Below are positions 52,851 through 61,278 of a DNA stretch of 64,000 nt, piece after piece (position 1 is the stretch's first letter; the number at the start of each line of letters is the position of its first letter). Under the pieces are notes generated by a model that was not told the origin of the DNA, searched no databases, and worked only from the letters and a program-made list of their open reading frames with translations. A program made the position numbers and the translations under genes. Source of the DNA: a virus. The stretch is taken from positions 1 to 64,000 of IMG/VR virus record IMGVR_UViG_3300013093_000043. The stretch is one strand, 5' to 3'.

Positions 52851-53401
52851 ATGTAAATGCCACTGTACAATTTGCCAACAACGCTAGGTTATTTTTAATA
52901 GATAATTTTTTTAGCGAGGAACTAAACAATCAAGTGTTTGGTACTTTTATGTCGTACAACGACACTAATACCAATTGGGGCAACACTACAAATTTTGAAC
53001 ACAAACCTGGACGGAAGGTATATACTGGATCCGTCGGCAACATAGATGCTTATGTACAAACACCTGCGGTATTGGATCAAATTCGCACACTATTAGGTAA
53101 ACCGGTAAAATATCTAAGTTCAAGTATGTGGGTAGACCTTCCGGGATATACAATTTCACCACATTACGATATTGATGCTTTTGAACATGCTGTACAAATA
53201 TACATGACCGATCCTTCAAAAAATTTTGAAATGATGGGAACCGCATTTTATTTAAATAACAAACAACTGATGTTTGAAATACCTTATAGAAGAAACTCGG
53301 GCTATCTAATAGACACTGCTCAAAGTATACTACACGGACTACATCATTCAATACCGCCGGGATTTTTACGATATAGTGTTTACATGAGATTTCGAACATG
53401 A
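52847..53401 (+). CDS. 2-oxoglutarate/Fe(II) oxygenase-like protein 2
   Basis: A 184-residue protein. The ATG at 52847 forms an ATGA overlap with the carbamoyltransferase stop; a GTG two codons earlier is an alternative. Iron-site residues are visible as PHYDID (His106, Asp108) and a distal His in HGLHHSIPPGFLRYSVYMRF, with Arg175 as the 2-oxoglutarate anchor. The N-terminal LFLIDNFFSEELNNQVF segment is typical of prolyl-hydroxylase-like oxygenases. It could hydroxylate a peptide residue, lipid or sugar. It is only distantly similar to the oxygenase-like protein at 38086. It overlaps the next gene by 4 nt. Confidence 0.65.
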   Translation: MNVNATVQFANNARLFLIDNFFSEELNNQVFGTFMSYNDTNTNWGNTTNFEHKPGRKVYTGSVGNIDAYVQTPAVLDQIRTLLGKPVKYLSSSMWVDLPGYTISPHYDIDAFEHAVQIYMTDPSKNFEMMGTAFYLNNKQLMFEIPYRRNSGYLIDTAQSILHGLHHSIPPGFLRYSVYMRFRT

Positions 53402-53865
53402 GAGTATTAATAATGGGCTTACCGGGTGCAGGTAAAACCACATTGGCATCGGCATTAAAGCCCGCATTGGAAGTTGCGGGCTATACAGTGGCTTGGTTCA
53501 ATGCCGATGCGTTGCGAGCACAACACAATGACTGGGACTTTAGTGGTGCTGGTAGAATGCGTCAAGCCGAGCGTATGCGTGAAGCAGCCGACGGTGAAGT
53601 TTGTGATTTTGTCATATGCGACTTTGTTTGTCCGTTATTGACAATGAGATTTGTATTTGCACCGCATTTTGTTGTGTGGGTAGACACTATAAAGGAAGGC
53701 AGATTTGAAAGTACAAACCAAATATTCAATCCACCCAAGTCATGGGATGTTAGGGTTGACTCTCAAGATACTGAGCAGTGGCTTCCTGTAATCCTGGAAC
53801 GGTTGGTTTCTGCTCGCAAACGTCTCGTAGTCCAAGAACTAACTCATTCCAACAACGATCAATAA
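53398..53865 (+). CDS. P-loop kinase resembling adenylylsulfate (APS) kinase
   Basis: A 155-residue P-loop kinase with GLPGAGKTTLASAL (residues 7-20) and VAWFNADALR, then DFSGAGRMRQAERM, the layout of APS kinase (P-loop, a (L)D.D..R strand, and F...R..(N)..R). The C-terminal WDVRVDSQDTE matches the usual DVR.DTQ.. end of APS kinases. Such enzymes make PAPS, the sulfate donor, but small phage versions may phosphorylate other substrates. Its last 116 nt overlap, on the opposite strand, the end of the 53750-54934 gene. It would complete the plus-strand accessory operon. Confidence 0.65.
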   Translation: MRVLIMGLPGAGKTTLASALKPALEVAGYTVAWFNADALRAQHNDWDFSGAGRMRQAERMREAADGEVCDFVICDFVCPLLTMRFVFAPHFVVWVDTIKEGRFESTNQIFNPPKSWDVRVDSQDTEQWLPVILERLVSARKRLVVQELTHSNNDQ

Positions 53866-54934
53866 AATTTTGACTATAAAATAAGTTGTAATTATAGTCT
53901 AGCACACCCTGCATTTCTTGTAGAGTAAATTCCAAATCCTTTTCACTTAGCGTACAAATCCTTTCCAATACTTCGCCTACCGCCTGCATACGTGCAACAG
54001 GATCTTCAATCGTATCGTAACTCTCATCCCACCAATAATCAAAAGTTTGAAATCCGTAACTACGCAAATACTCTAGGTTATGTGCAGGGCCTACTAGTAT
54101 AAATGGCATGCGGCTCACAATGGGTTTAAATATCTTTTCGGTTAAATGACATTTACGTTCCCAATAACAAGTTTCGGTTACAACATATACAAAACTTTCT
54201 TGAGATTCGGCAACTGCACTCAACGCAAAACTATTATTGGGAATCAAGTGCTGGTCTTTAAAATCGATACGTAAAGGTAATTGTATTTTATTGATATTGC
54301 TGATTGCTTTATCTGCCACTTCTTTGCTAATTAATCGTTCATCAACTGCTGACAATAAATTTTCTGCGTAGTTCTTTTGGTTGTCGGGACAAACATCACC
54401 GTAACTGACATGGCCTTGATCCAGTATGTTACACTCGATTAACTCGCTGATAAATAAACTACGATACACCCGTCGGTTGCTGGTCAATCTATTAAACGTG
54501 ATGTATTTTTTCTTTAGTTTTCTTGTTGCAGGATTGACCAATCTTGAATCATATTCGATCCCTCGAAACCAATCGTGAGCAGCAAACACATGATGAAAAT
54601 AATACACAACTGGCCATCCGTATCTTTGTTGAATCAATTCTAGAGGATCGCTGTTCTTTTCGGTAGTAACCAGTATGAACGGACCTTGACAATTGTCTCT
54701 AACGTAATCTAGTAGTTTGAAATTGTATTCACCCAAAATTGGTTCTTGATCGTAACAGATAAACATTGGTCCATCTACTACATCTTTGTCGGTATGCCCG
54801 ATGTCATCGGCAATACGTTCAAGATTTTCTGGTTGAGTTGCTCCGTAAGGCAGTAGATAAAGTAGTCTGCGATATGTTACAATAGTGCTTAAATAATGAA
54901 AGATGTTTTCGTAATGACTGTGAATATTATACAT
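53750..54934 (-). CDS. TEKTFKP-family protein 3 (glycosyltransferase-like)
   Basis: A 394-residue member of the four-protein family. The block is VVTETCYWERKCHLTEKIFK, then SRMPFILVGPAHNLEYLRSY, GFQTFDYWWDESYD and a helical tail. An additional KKKYITFNRLTSNRRVYRSL segment (near residue 150) parallels the LNNRASPHRQSLYY region of family member 4. Its start codon overlaps head to head with that of the 54933-58160 gene, and its 3' end overlaps the APS-kinase-like gene by 116 nt on the opposite strand. It may be a GT-B-like glycosyltransferase, again only by layout. Confidence 0.55.
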   Translation of the reverse strand: MYNIHSHYENIFHYLSTIVTYRRLLYLLPYGATQPENLERIADDIGHTDKDVVDGPMFICYDQEPILGEYNFKLLDYVRDNCQGPFILVTTEKNSDPLELIQQRYGWPVVYYFHHVFAAHDWFRGIEYDSRLVNPATRKLKKKYITFNRLTSNRRVYRSLFISELIECNILDQGHVSYGDVCPDNQKNYAENLLSAVDERLISKEVADKAISNINKIQLPLRIDFKDQHLIPNNSFALSAVAESQESFVYVVTETCYWERKCHLTEKIFKPIVSRMPFILVGPAHNLEYLRSYGFQTFDYWWDESYDTIEDPVARMQAVGEVLERICTLSEKDLEFTLQEMQGVLDYNYNLFYSQNFIDRCWNELVLGLRDVCEQKPTVPGLQEATAQYLESQP

Positions 54935-57900
54935 GTTTGATGTGTTTTACAAAGGGCCCAAGCCCAATTTGTTTGCTTTTGAAAAACCTGCAACGAGTTT
55001 GGAGGATGCAGCACGTCAGAGTCGAACCAAGTACTACTGGTTTATTTATGGACTCAATGATTACAGTAGTTTTGATTTTGATTATGTTCCGGTTCCGTGG
55101 CAAAGCGAGTATATACACACCTGGCCCAATCAATGGCAACCGGATGGAGAAGTGTATCTAGCCAAACGAACCAACAGTGGACAACCGCATTATCATGAAC
55201 AAATCGTTCGCAGACTGGGAGTAAAAGAGTATTGGCATATTCCGGACTATATAGATCCTGAGACTGTAGATACTACTTGGTGTCCAGATCCACTGGAACC
55301 CGCTTACATATACCATTTCCCCAGTCAACATCAAAGTTGTAGCGGAGTTACTTATACTGTCCCGGGAGCAACCGAAGTAAAATTAGTAGATGCATTTGTT
55401 GTCAAGGCACTGCCCAATCCCGCTAGATTTGGGCACAATATTGCAGTAACTGACTTTGATTACAGTTGGCATCCTAACGTGCTAGATCCTGCATACACTT
55501 ATGTGTTTGGCAATCAATGGAATCCGGCTACTCTAGAAGCCACTGTGGTATATCATGTAGATGGGGCAACCGAAATCAAGTACATGGAACCAATTGCCAC
55601 AGTAGCGTCTGATATGACCAATTGGGAATCGCTAGATGACATTGAGGAATTTGATTACAGTTGGAGGCCCAATCCCACAGAACCTGCTTACATTTATGTA
55701 TTTGGCAATCAATGGCTAACGCCCGAGCAACGTCCGGCATTAAAATATGTTGTTCCCGGTGCTACTGAGATAAAATACATGGACATGCCCAAGGCCACCA
55801 GAACCAGCAAGCCCGAACTGTTTGTAACACATTACGACTGCGAGTTTGATTATAGTTGGGAACCTGACCCTGGGTCACCGGCGTATAACTATGTATTTGG
55901 TAATCAATGGTATCCGGGCGAACAAATGCCCACAGTAGAATATAGGATGTCGGGAGCAACAGAAACAAAATTTGTTGATGTACCGGCACGACTATTACCA
56001 ACAACTCTTAATTGGCAAACTCGAATTGACTGTGAGTTTGATTATAGTTGGTGTCCCGATCCCGGAGACCCCGCCTACATCTATGTATTTGGTAATCAAC
56101 ATTGGCCTGCAATAAAAATGCCCACAGTTGAATATCATGTACCGGGTGCTACAGAATATAAATTTTTAGATTATCCCGTGGCAAAATTATTGCCAAATCT
56201 TGATGCTTGGCAAGTACCTGAAGAAATCGATGCTGACAACATTGACTACAGTTGGGTGCCCGATCCCGGAGAGCCTGCTTACATATATCACTTTGGAACA
56301 GACTATCAACAAAGCATTGGATTGACTTATACCGTGCCCGGAGCAACAGAATTAAAGTTTTGGGGCGACATACCTCGAGTCAAGCGAGAACAAACTGCGG
56401 TAAAAGCACTAGAGATATTCTTTATTGATCGCGGCAATGCCAAGAGCCTGGTACGTTACGAAATACTACAAGCACTTTACGAAAATGTAGTCAAGGTTCG
56501 TTATGCAAACAGCCTGTTTGAAACCATACAAAGATGTGTGACTCGTGCACAAGGCAATCGGTTTTGGGTCATTAGCAGCGAATACAATTACAACGACTTT
56601 GATTTTTATTGGCACGCCGAACCCTGGCAAAGTTATATGACGCATGTGTTCCCGAGTCAACATAACAAGTGGAGCGATACATTTTTAATAAACCGATGGG
56701 AATTTGAACGCCATGCAAAATGGGCCACCGGCCTAGAACAGTTTCCCAATTTAAACTTTGTTCAAGATCAAATGGTTAACCGGACCGAAGCCACTGCGGA
56801 CATTTACTACGTAGACCATGCCAATCCCGAAAGCAATGATAATTACAACTATCTTAAAGTAGAAGTGGGAGAAGTAATACGCACACGTTTTGCGGGCGAG
56901 TATTTGGACGTATTAAAACGTATTGTGAACACGGCAGAAACAGAATATGTTTGGGTGGTTAGCAGTTTATGTCGGTACAACTATTTTGATTTTACTTGGG
57001 AACCTGAACCTTGGCAACGCGAAATGATACACTGCTTTGCCAATTACGGAGAACAACGTGGGGACACATTTTATATACACGTAGAATCATTTAAACGGCA
57101 AATGATTGAACTTGAATTATTGGATTGGTTTAACGTTATCAACTATGTCAGCACTAACACAGTCAGCAGGTATCCTACCCCAATACACTACTACGAAGGT
57201 GACGATTTAATCACCGAAATTAAAAACTATGATTTTAAAACTCCTTACGTGACATTTACAAATCAACAAGACCTAAGTTTGTTTTTAACAAACTGTTTGT
57301 GGAGCGAAAAGGATCGCACAGTAGTACGAGCAACTAGGTCGGGGGCAACTTGTATAGTACCCCGAGATATTAAACGATATTTACGAACACAAATATACGA
57401 CTATCCCTATTTGGACAAACATCACTACATAAACGAGTACTACAATAATAGTCTATTTCCCGGAATAGATATAGTTTACATCAGTAACGGCGAACCCGAT
57501 GAGGAAAAGTGGTACGACACACTATGCTATGTGTCTAATAACACCGGTAGTGAAGTAAAATGGATACGTGGAGTCAATGGCAGAACTGCTGCTTACCAAG
57601 CAGCTGCCAGGGCAAGTACTACCCCGTGGTTCTTTGCGGTGTTTGCCAAAATAGAAGTTGATGTTCATTTCCCCTGGCGAGATTGGATGCCGGACTATTG
57701 GCAAGAACCCAAGCACTATATCTTTAATGCACGTAATCCGGTTAATGGGTTAGAGTACGGCCACCAGGGTGTAATAGCATACAACCGACGACTAGTCCTT
57801 GAAAATAACTCACCTGGGATAGACTTTACACTATCACAACCGCACGAATCGGTGCCGATATTGTCAGGCGTGGCACATTTTAATCAGGATCCTTGGATGA

Positions 57901-58160
57901 CGTGGCGTACTGCATTTAGAGAAGTAATAAAGTTAAAGCACTTTGATGCAACGGCACCTACACTAGAAAACAGTCATAGACTTGACGTATGGTGCACACA
58001 GGCCAAGGGAAAGTACAGTGATTACTGTCTAGCAGGGGCCCGTGACGCAGTTGCTTATTATGAAGAGGTAAATGGAGATTACGAGCTACTCAAATTGAGC
58101 TTTGAGTGGGATTGGTTACGAACAAGATTTGAAGCAGTTAAACTTCGTTATGGGATTTAA
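54933..58160 (+). CDS. Large repeat protein with C-terminal GT-A-like domain
   Basis: A 1075-residue protein. Residues about 113-500 hold six tandem repeats of roughly 65 residues, each with (F)DYSW.P.P..PAY.Y.FG.Q(W/H) followed by a strand pair with PGATE(I/L/Y)K(Y/F). Three longer related units, at about 20-60, 530-600 and 660-740, share FDF.W...PWQ..(Y/M)(I/T)H.F. These recur with a (Y/F)WV(I/V)SS strand. The C-terminal 240 residues (DIVYISNGEPDEEKWYDTLC; GVNGRTAAYQAAARAST; FNARNPVNGLEYGHQGVIAY; FREVIKLKHFDA) are homologous to the GT-A-like protein at 37190. The repeats may bind glycan or organise a multi-enzyme surface. Start codon at 54933 overlaps the divergent gene's start. Confidence 0.55.
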   Translation: MFDVFYKGPKPNLFAFEKPATSLEDAARQSRTKYYWFIYGLNDYSSFDFDYVPVPWQSEYIHTWPNQWQPDGEVYLAKRTNSGQPHYHEQIVRRLGVKEYWHIPDYIDPETVDTTWCPDPLEPAYIYHFPSQHQSCSGVTYTVPGATEVKLVDAFVVKALPNPARFGHNIAVTDFDYSWHPNVLDPAYTYVFGNQWNPATLEATVVYHVDGATEIKYMEPIATVASDMTNWESLDDIEEFDYSWRPNPTEPAYIYVFGNQWLTPEQRPALKYVVPGATEIKYMDMPKATRTSKPELFVTHYDCEFDYSWEPDPGSPAYNYVFGNQWYPGEQMPTVEYRMSGATETKFVDVPARLLPTTLNWQTRIDCEFDYSWCPDPGDPAYIYVFGNQHWPAIKMPTVEYHVPGATEYKFLDYPVAKLLPNLDAWQVPEEIDADNIDYSWVPDPGEPAYIYHFGTDYQQSIGLTYTVPGATELKFWGDIPRVKREQTAVKALEIFFIDRGNAKSLVRYEILQALYENVVKVRYANSLFETIQRCVTRAQGNRFWVISSEYNYNDFDFYWHAEPWQSYMTHVFPSQHNKWSDTFLINRWEFERHAKWATGLEQFPNLNFVQDQMVNRTEATADIYYVDHANPESNDNYNYLKVEVGEVIRTRFAGEYLDVLKRIVNTAETEYVWVVSSLCRYNYFDFTWEPEPWQREMIHCFANYGEQRGDTFYIHVESFKRQMIELELLDWFNVINYVSTNTVSRYPTPIHYYEGDDLITEIKNYDFKTPYVTFTNQQDLSLFLTNCLWSEKDRTVVRATRSGATCIVPRDIKRYLRTQIYDYPYLDKHHYINEYYNNSLFPGIDIVYISNGEPDEEKWYDTLCYVSNNTGSEVKWIRGVNGRTAAYQAAARASTTPWFFAVFAKIEVDVHFPWRDWMPDYWQEPKHYIFNARNPVNGLEYGHQGVIAYNRRLVLENNSPGIDFTLSQPHESVPILSGVAHFNQDPWMTWRTAFREVIKLKHFDATAPTLENSHRLDVWCTQAKGKYSDYCLAGARDAVAYYEEVNGDYELLKLSFEWDWLRTRFEAVKLRYGI
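55270..56350 (+). repeat. Tandem ~65-residue protein repeats
   Basis: Six repeats encoding DYSW-x-P-(D/N)-P...PAY-x-Y-x-FG-x-Q start near 55273 (TTWCPDPLEPAY), 55452, 55645, 55842, 56034 and 56240, spaced about 180-210 bp. DNA similarity is moderate, so the duplications are not recent. Codons for GATE(I/Y/L)K are conserved in each. Confidence 0.75.
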
Positions 58161-59263
58161 CGAAAGTACTCTCGAATAGTTCTAACTATCTTTTCAACTT
58201 CACTGTCATAAAGTTCGGGATAGATTGGCAGTGATAAACATTCTCTGGTAAACTTTTCCGCTTCCCAATTGTTCGCGTCTGGAGCAAAACTACGGCCCAC
58301 AAACTCCTCGTACAATGTACGAGTATAGGTCATTTTTGATTCAATATCGTTGTAGTCTAGGTGTTTCTTTAACTGTATTCTATTGGGCACACGGACCACA
58401 TACTTGCTCCAAGCATGAACTGCACCCGGAGTGGCAACAGGTACTTCTACATATTCTTGTAGCTCACGTGTATAATATTCAGCAATTTCGCTACGACGTG
58501 CTTGCCATTTATCAAAGTGCTTGAGTTTCATGGCCATAACGGCACAATCTACTTCGCTCATTTTACTGTTAATGCCTGGCATTTCATGTCCGGTATGTTT
58601 GCCATTATCGCGTAAATTTTTAACCAGCTCATATACCAATATATCATCAGTCAGTATCATACCACCCGACCCAAAATTGTTTAGATTCTTTGTAGGATCA
58701 AAACTCAGCACACTGATGTCGCCCATCTTGCCTGAAGGAACTCCATTGAAACTGGCTCCAAAACTCTGTGCAGCATCTTCAACAACACGTACTTGATCAC
58801 TGCCAAAGAATTGAGTCATTATTTTAAATCTATCCCAATCTACAGTATTACCAAAAAGGTTAACATACATTACAGTTTGGATCTCGGACCCCATTGCTTG
58901 ATCAGCCAGTCCCAAATCTATTAACCCGTTTGAGTCTACGTCACAGATTTTTAAATTTGCATACTTAGATAGTACTGCCGAGTTCATGGTGGCAATATAG
59001 CTAACTGCAGGTATTAAAAGACCGGGTTTTTCACTGGAAACTAACGAATTTAATGCAAAAACCAATCCGGTAGTGGCACTATTTACTGCAACGGCATAAT
59101 TGCGATTTAACCGATGAGCTATTTCAAGTTCAAATTTCACAGTGTATTCCCCGTCCAAAACTCGTCCGGTACTTAATACAGTGTCGGTTATATCCAAGAC
59201 TTTGCGTTTTAAATTTTGGTATTGGCGATTAACGCCATACATTTTTATAGTTTTTGTTGACAT
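58157..59263 (-). CDS. DegT/DnrJ/EryC1/StrS-family sugar aminotransferase
   Basis: A 368-residue PLP-dependent aminotransferase of the DegT family, which makes amino sugars from nucleotide-linked keto sugars. Visible features are the N-terminal GVNRQYQNLKR segment with TGRVLDGEYTVKFE (a G....G..V..FE pattern), AVNSATTGLVFAL, the VEDAAQSFGASFNG motif (161-174) and the PLP-binding Lys192 in SFDPTKNLNNFGSGGM. Length is normal for the family (370-400). It is last in the minus-strand operon, convergent with the 1075-residue gene with a 4-nt overlap (TTAA). It likely acts after the epimerase in the same operon. Confidence 0.85.
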   Translation of the reverse strand: MSTKTIKMYGVNRQYQNLKRKVLDITDTVLSTGRVLDGEYTVKFELEIAHRLNRNYAVAVNSATTGLVFALNSLVSSEKPGLLIPAVSYIATMNSAVLSKYANLKICDVDSNGLIDLGLADQAMGSEIQTVMYVNLFGNTVDWDRFKIMTQFFGSDQVRVVEDAAQSFGASFNGVPSGKMGDISVLSFDPTKNLNNFGSGGMILTDDILVYELVKNLRDNGKHTGHEMPGINSKMSEVDCAVMAMKLKHFDKWQARRSEIAEYYTRELQEYVEVPVATPGAVHAWSKYVVRVPNRIQLKKHLDYNDIESKMTYTRTLYEEFVGRSFAPDANNWEAEKFTRECLSLPIYPELYDSEVEKIVRTIREYFR

Positions 59264-59266
59264 CGT

Positions 59267-60304
59267 TTATAATAGCCCATATATGTTTTCAACTTTGTGA
59301 TAAATGTTGGGCTCTAATAATTTATGCAATTCTTGTGTGTTATTGGGGAATTTTTCTATTCCATATGATTTAAAAGTTAATCCATACTTATAAATCATAA
59401 TGTGTTGAATTGCTGCTTCTTGTAATATATTTAAATTATACTCACTAAGATCAAAATAATAGTTATTGACAATTGATGTACATATATGCTCAAAATTCCA
59501 AGAAAACTTTAACGTATTGTGTTGTATTTTTTGCCACTCTTTATATATTGGCAACCACTTGATTAAACGATCTTTATCTATTTTTAAATTTAAATAATTG
59601 AAAATTTTATTCAATGCGTTTTCGCCATCATGCCAAATTTCTTGGCTATCTAATAATAGATGAGGTAAAGAAAAATCTATTTGTTCTTTAATGTTGTTGA
59701 ATGCGTATGGCCTGACGTTTAATGCATAAATTTCTCTAAGATCCCAGACCGACAAAGGAGTATATTCGTTTTTAAAAAATACATCAAAATAATCACAAAT
59801 TGACTCGTCAACAGATGTATATTTTTTAGTATTCAGCAATTGACGATCCAGTGCACGTACAGATAATTGATATACAGGGGAGGAACTTAAATTAAAATAA
59901 ATCAAAGCAAAATTATTTTCGTGACATAACCGCCAAATTTGTGCAAAATCTTGTCTTGTATGATTTGCTATAATATTATGATTTGATTCCTTTAAAGATT
60001 CGTCCAATGGAATAGATAATTCTCGAGCAGCTATATCCCAATGTAATTGTATAGGGTAAAGAGATAGCAGCTTGTGGCCTGATACGCCATTGAAGCTTTT
60101 GATGTAACTTGAAGTTTCTGCTTGACCACTAGGATGATTTTTTCGATGACCATGTGCATTGGTCTTGGACAAAGGATTAGATACTAACGGAACCCAATTG
60201 TTTTTAGCATAAAAATCATCTTGTTTTGCCAGCCAGTACACGCTCCAATCGACGAACGTACATCCAATTGCAACATCACTCATCAAACAAAATCGATTTG
60301 TCAT
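59267..60304 (-). CDS. Unrecognised protein, paralogue of the 424-1305 gene
   Basis: A 345-residue protein (ATG at 60304, ATGA overlap with the epimerase stop) related to the gene at 424-1305. Shared features are an early GCTFVDWSVYWL segment (versus GSFIEW), SVWDLREIYALNVRPYAF (versus SIWEVREFLSLYIYPQHL) and EAAIQHIMIYKYGL followed by FPNNTQELHKLL. This copy has an added His-rich segment NAHGHRKNHPSGQAE near residue 50 and is about 50 residues longer. Location between nucleotide-sugar genes suggests a transferase on the same product, for example a sulfotransferase-like enzyme, but no PAPS-binding motif is convincing. Confidence 0.6.
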   Translation of the reverse strand: MTNRFCLMSDVAIGCTFVDWSVYWLAKQDDFYAKNNWVPLVSNPLSKTNAHGHRKNHPSGQAETSSYIKSFNGVSGHKLLSLYPIQLHWDIAARELSIPLDESLKESNHNIIANHTRQDFAQIWRLCHENNFALIYFNLSSSPVYQLSVRALDRQLLNTKKYTSVDESICDYFDVFFKNEYTPLSVWDLREIYALNVRPYAFNNIKEQIDFSLPHLLLDSQEIWHDGENALNKIFNYLNLKIDKDRLIKWLPIYKEWQKIQHNTLKFSWNFEHICTSIVNNYYFDLSEYNLNILQEAAIQHIMIYKYGLTFKSYGIEKFPNNTQELHKLLEPNIYHKVENIYGLL

Positions 60305-61278
60305 TTTATTTGTGTACTCCAATATGCACTCTCTCGAAACCATTTGTGGTACCGTTTAAACCCTTCTTTGATGTTTATTTTAGGATCGTACCCGAGTTCC
60401 TCTCGGGCTTTATCTATATTTAATCTTCCACGACTAGGGAAATCGGGATCTTTGTCCTGTATGTCTATTTTGCCGCGGCCTGCAATTTTAATACATAATG
60501 CAGCAGCATCAAGTAGCGTAATTTGTTTACTAGCACACCGAGTCATATTGTATATGTTGCCATTGGCTTCTGGTTTGGTTGTTGCAAGTGCTATACCCAA
60601 TGCCACATCATCTACGTGTGTGAAGTCTAGTGATTCGTTTGCCCCACGTACTGTGATTGTTTGATCACGCATCGCTGCCAGCATAAACTTTGAAACAACT
60701 CTATCTTCCACGTCATATTCACCATATACAGCAGAGGGCCGTACAATAACATGATCAAAGCAGTTACGACGAGTATAGTCTTTGACAAGGTGTTCGCCCA
60801 TTAGTTTCATGATGCCATACTGCCCTGCAGGATTACAGTCAGCAGTTTCTCGAACACCATCCTGGAAGTTTCCGTAAACCATACTGCTACTGACATAAAC
60901 AAATTTGGGCACTTTGTAATTTTTTGTCAGTTCTAGTAGGTTCATTAGTGCCGGGCCCATAACATCTGCACCCACCAACGGATCACGGGCAAATACTTTT
61001 TGTCGGGGGAAACCGGCAAGGTGTATAACACAGTCCGCATCAAAAGAGAATGTTCGCACCACATCTTCCATTGCTTTATAGTCTCTAAGATCAATATGAT
61101 GTACACTGGCACGAATACGACTACGTCGTTGACTGTATAGATAACTTAATTCGTCTTTGTCCACAAAGCCATAGTCAGTGACACTGTCAATTATAATACA
61201 TTCGTGACCCATGGCTTCTAGATGTCTTACTACATTGTGTCCAATGAAGCCAGCACCGCCTGTTACTAAATACCGCAT
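60301..61278 (-). CDS. NAD-dependent nucleotide-sugar epimerase/dehydratase (extended SDR)
   Basis: A 325-residue extended short-chain dehydrogenase. The N-terminal VTGGAGFIGHN (7-13 GGAGFIG) binds NAD. IHLAGFPRQK, the FVYVSSSMVYG catalytic Ser region (130-132) and the YGIMK Tyr154/Lys158 pair follow, matching UDP-glucose 4-epimerase/GDP-mannose dehydratase relatives. VVRPSAVYGEYD and FTHVDDVALGI complete the substrate-binding part. It likely produces or interconverts a nucleotide sugar used by the aminotransferase in the same operon. The precise substrate is not resolvable from sequence. It overlaps the gene upstream by 13 nt and downstream by 4 nt. Confidence 0.85.
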   Translation of the reverse strand: MRYLVTGGAGFIGHNVVRHLEAMGHECIIIDSVTDYGFVDKDELSYLYSQRRSRIRASVHHIDLRDYKAMEDVVRTFSFDADCVIHLAGFPRQKVFARDPLVGADVMGPALMNLLELTKNYKVPKFVYVSSSMVYGNFQDGVRETADCNPAGQYGIMKLMGEHLVKDYTRRNCFDHVIVRPSAVYGEYDVEDRVVSKFMLAAMRDQTITVRGANESLDFTHVDDVALGIALATTKPEANGNIYNMTRCASKQITLLDAAALCIKIAGRGKIDIQDKDPDFPSRGRLNIDKAREELGYDPKINIKEGFKRYHKWFRESAYWSTQIK

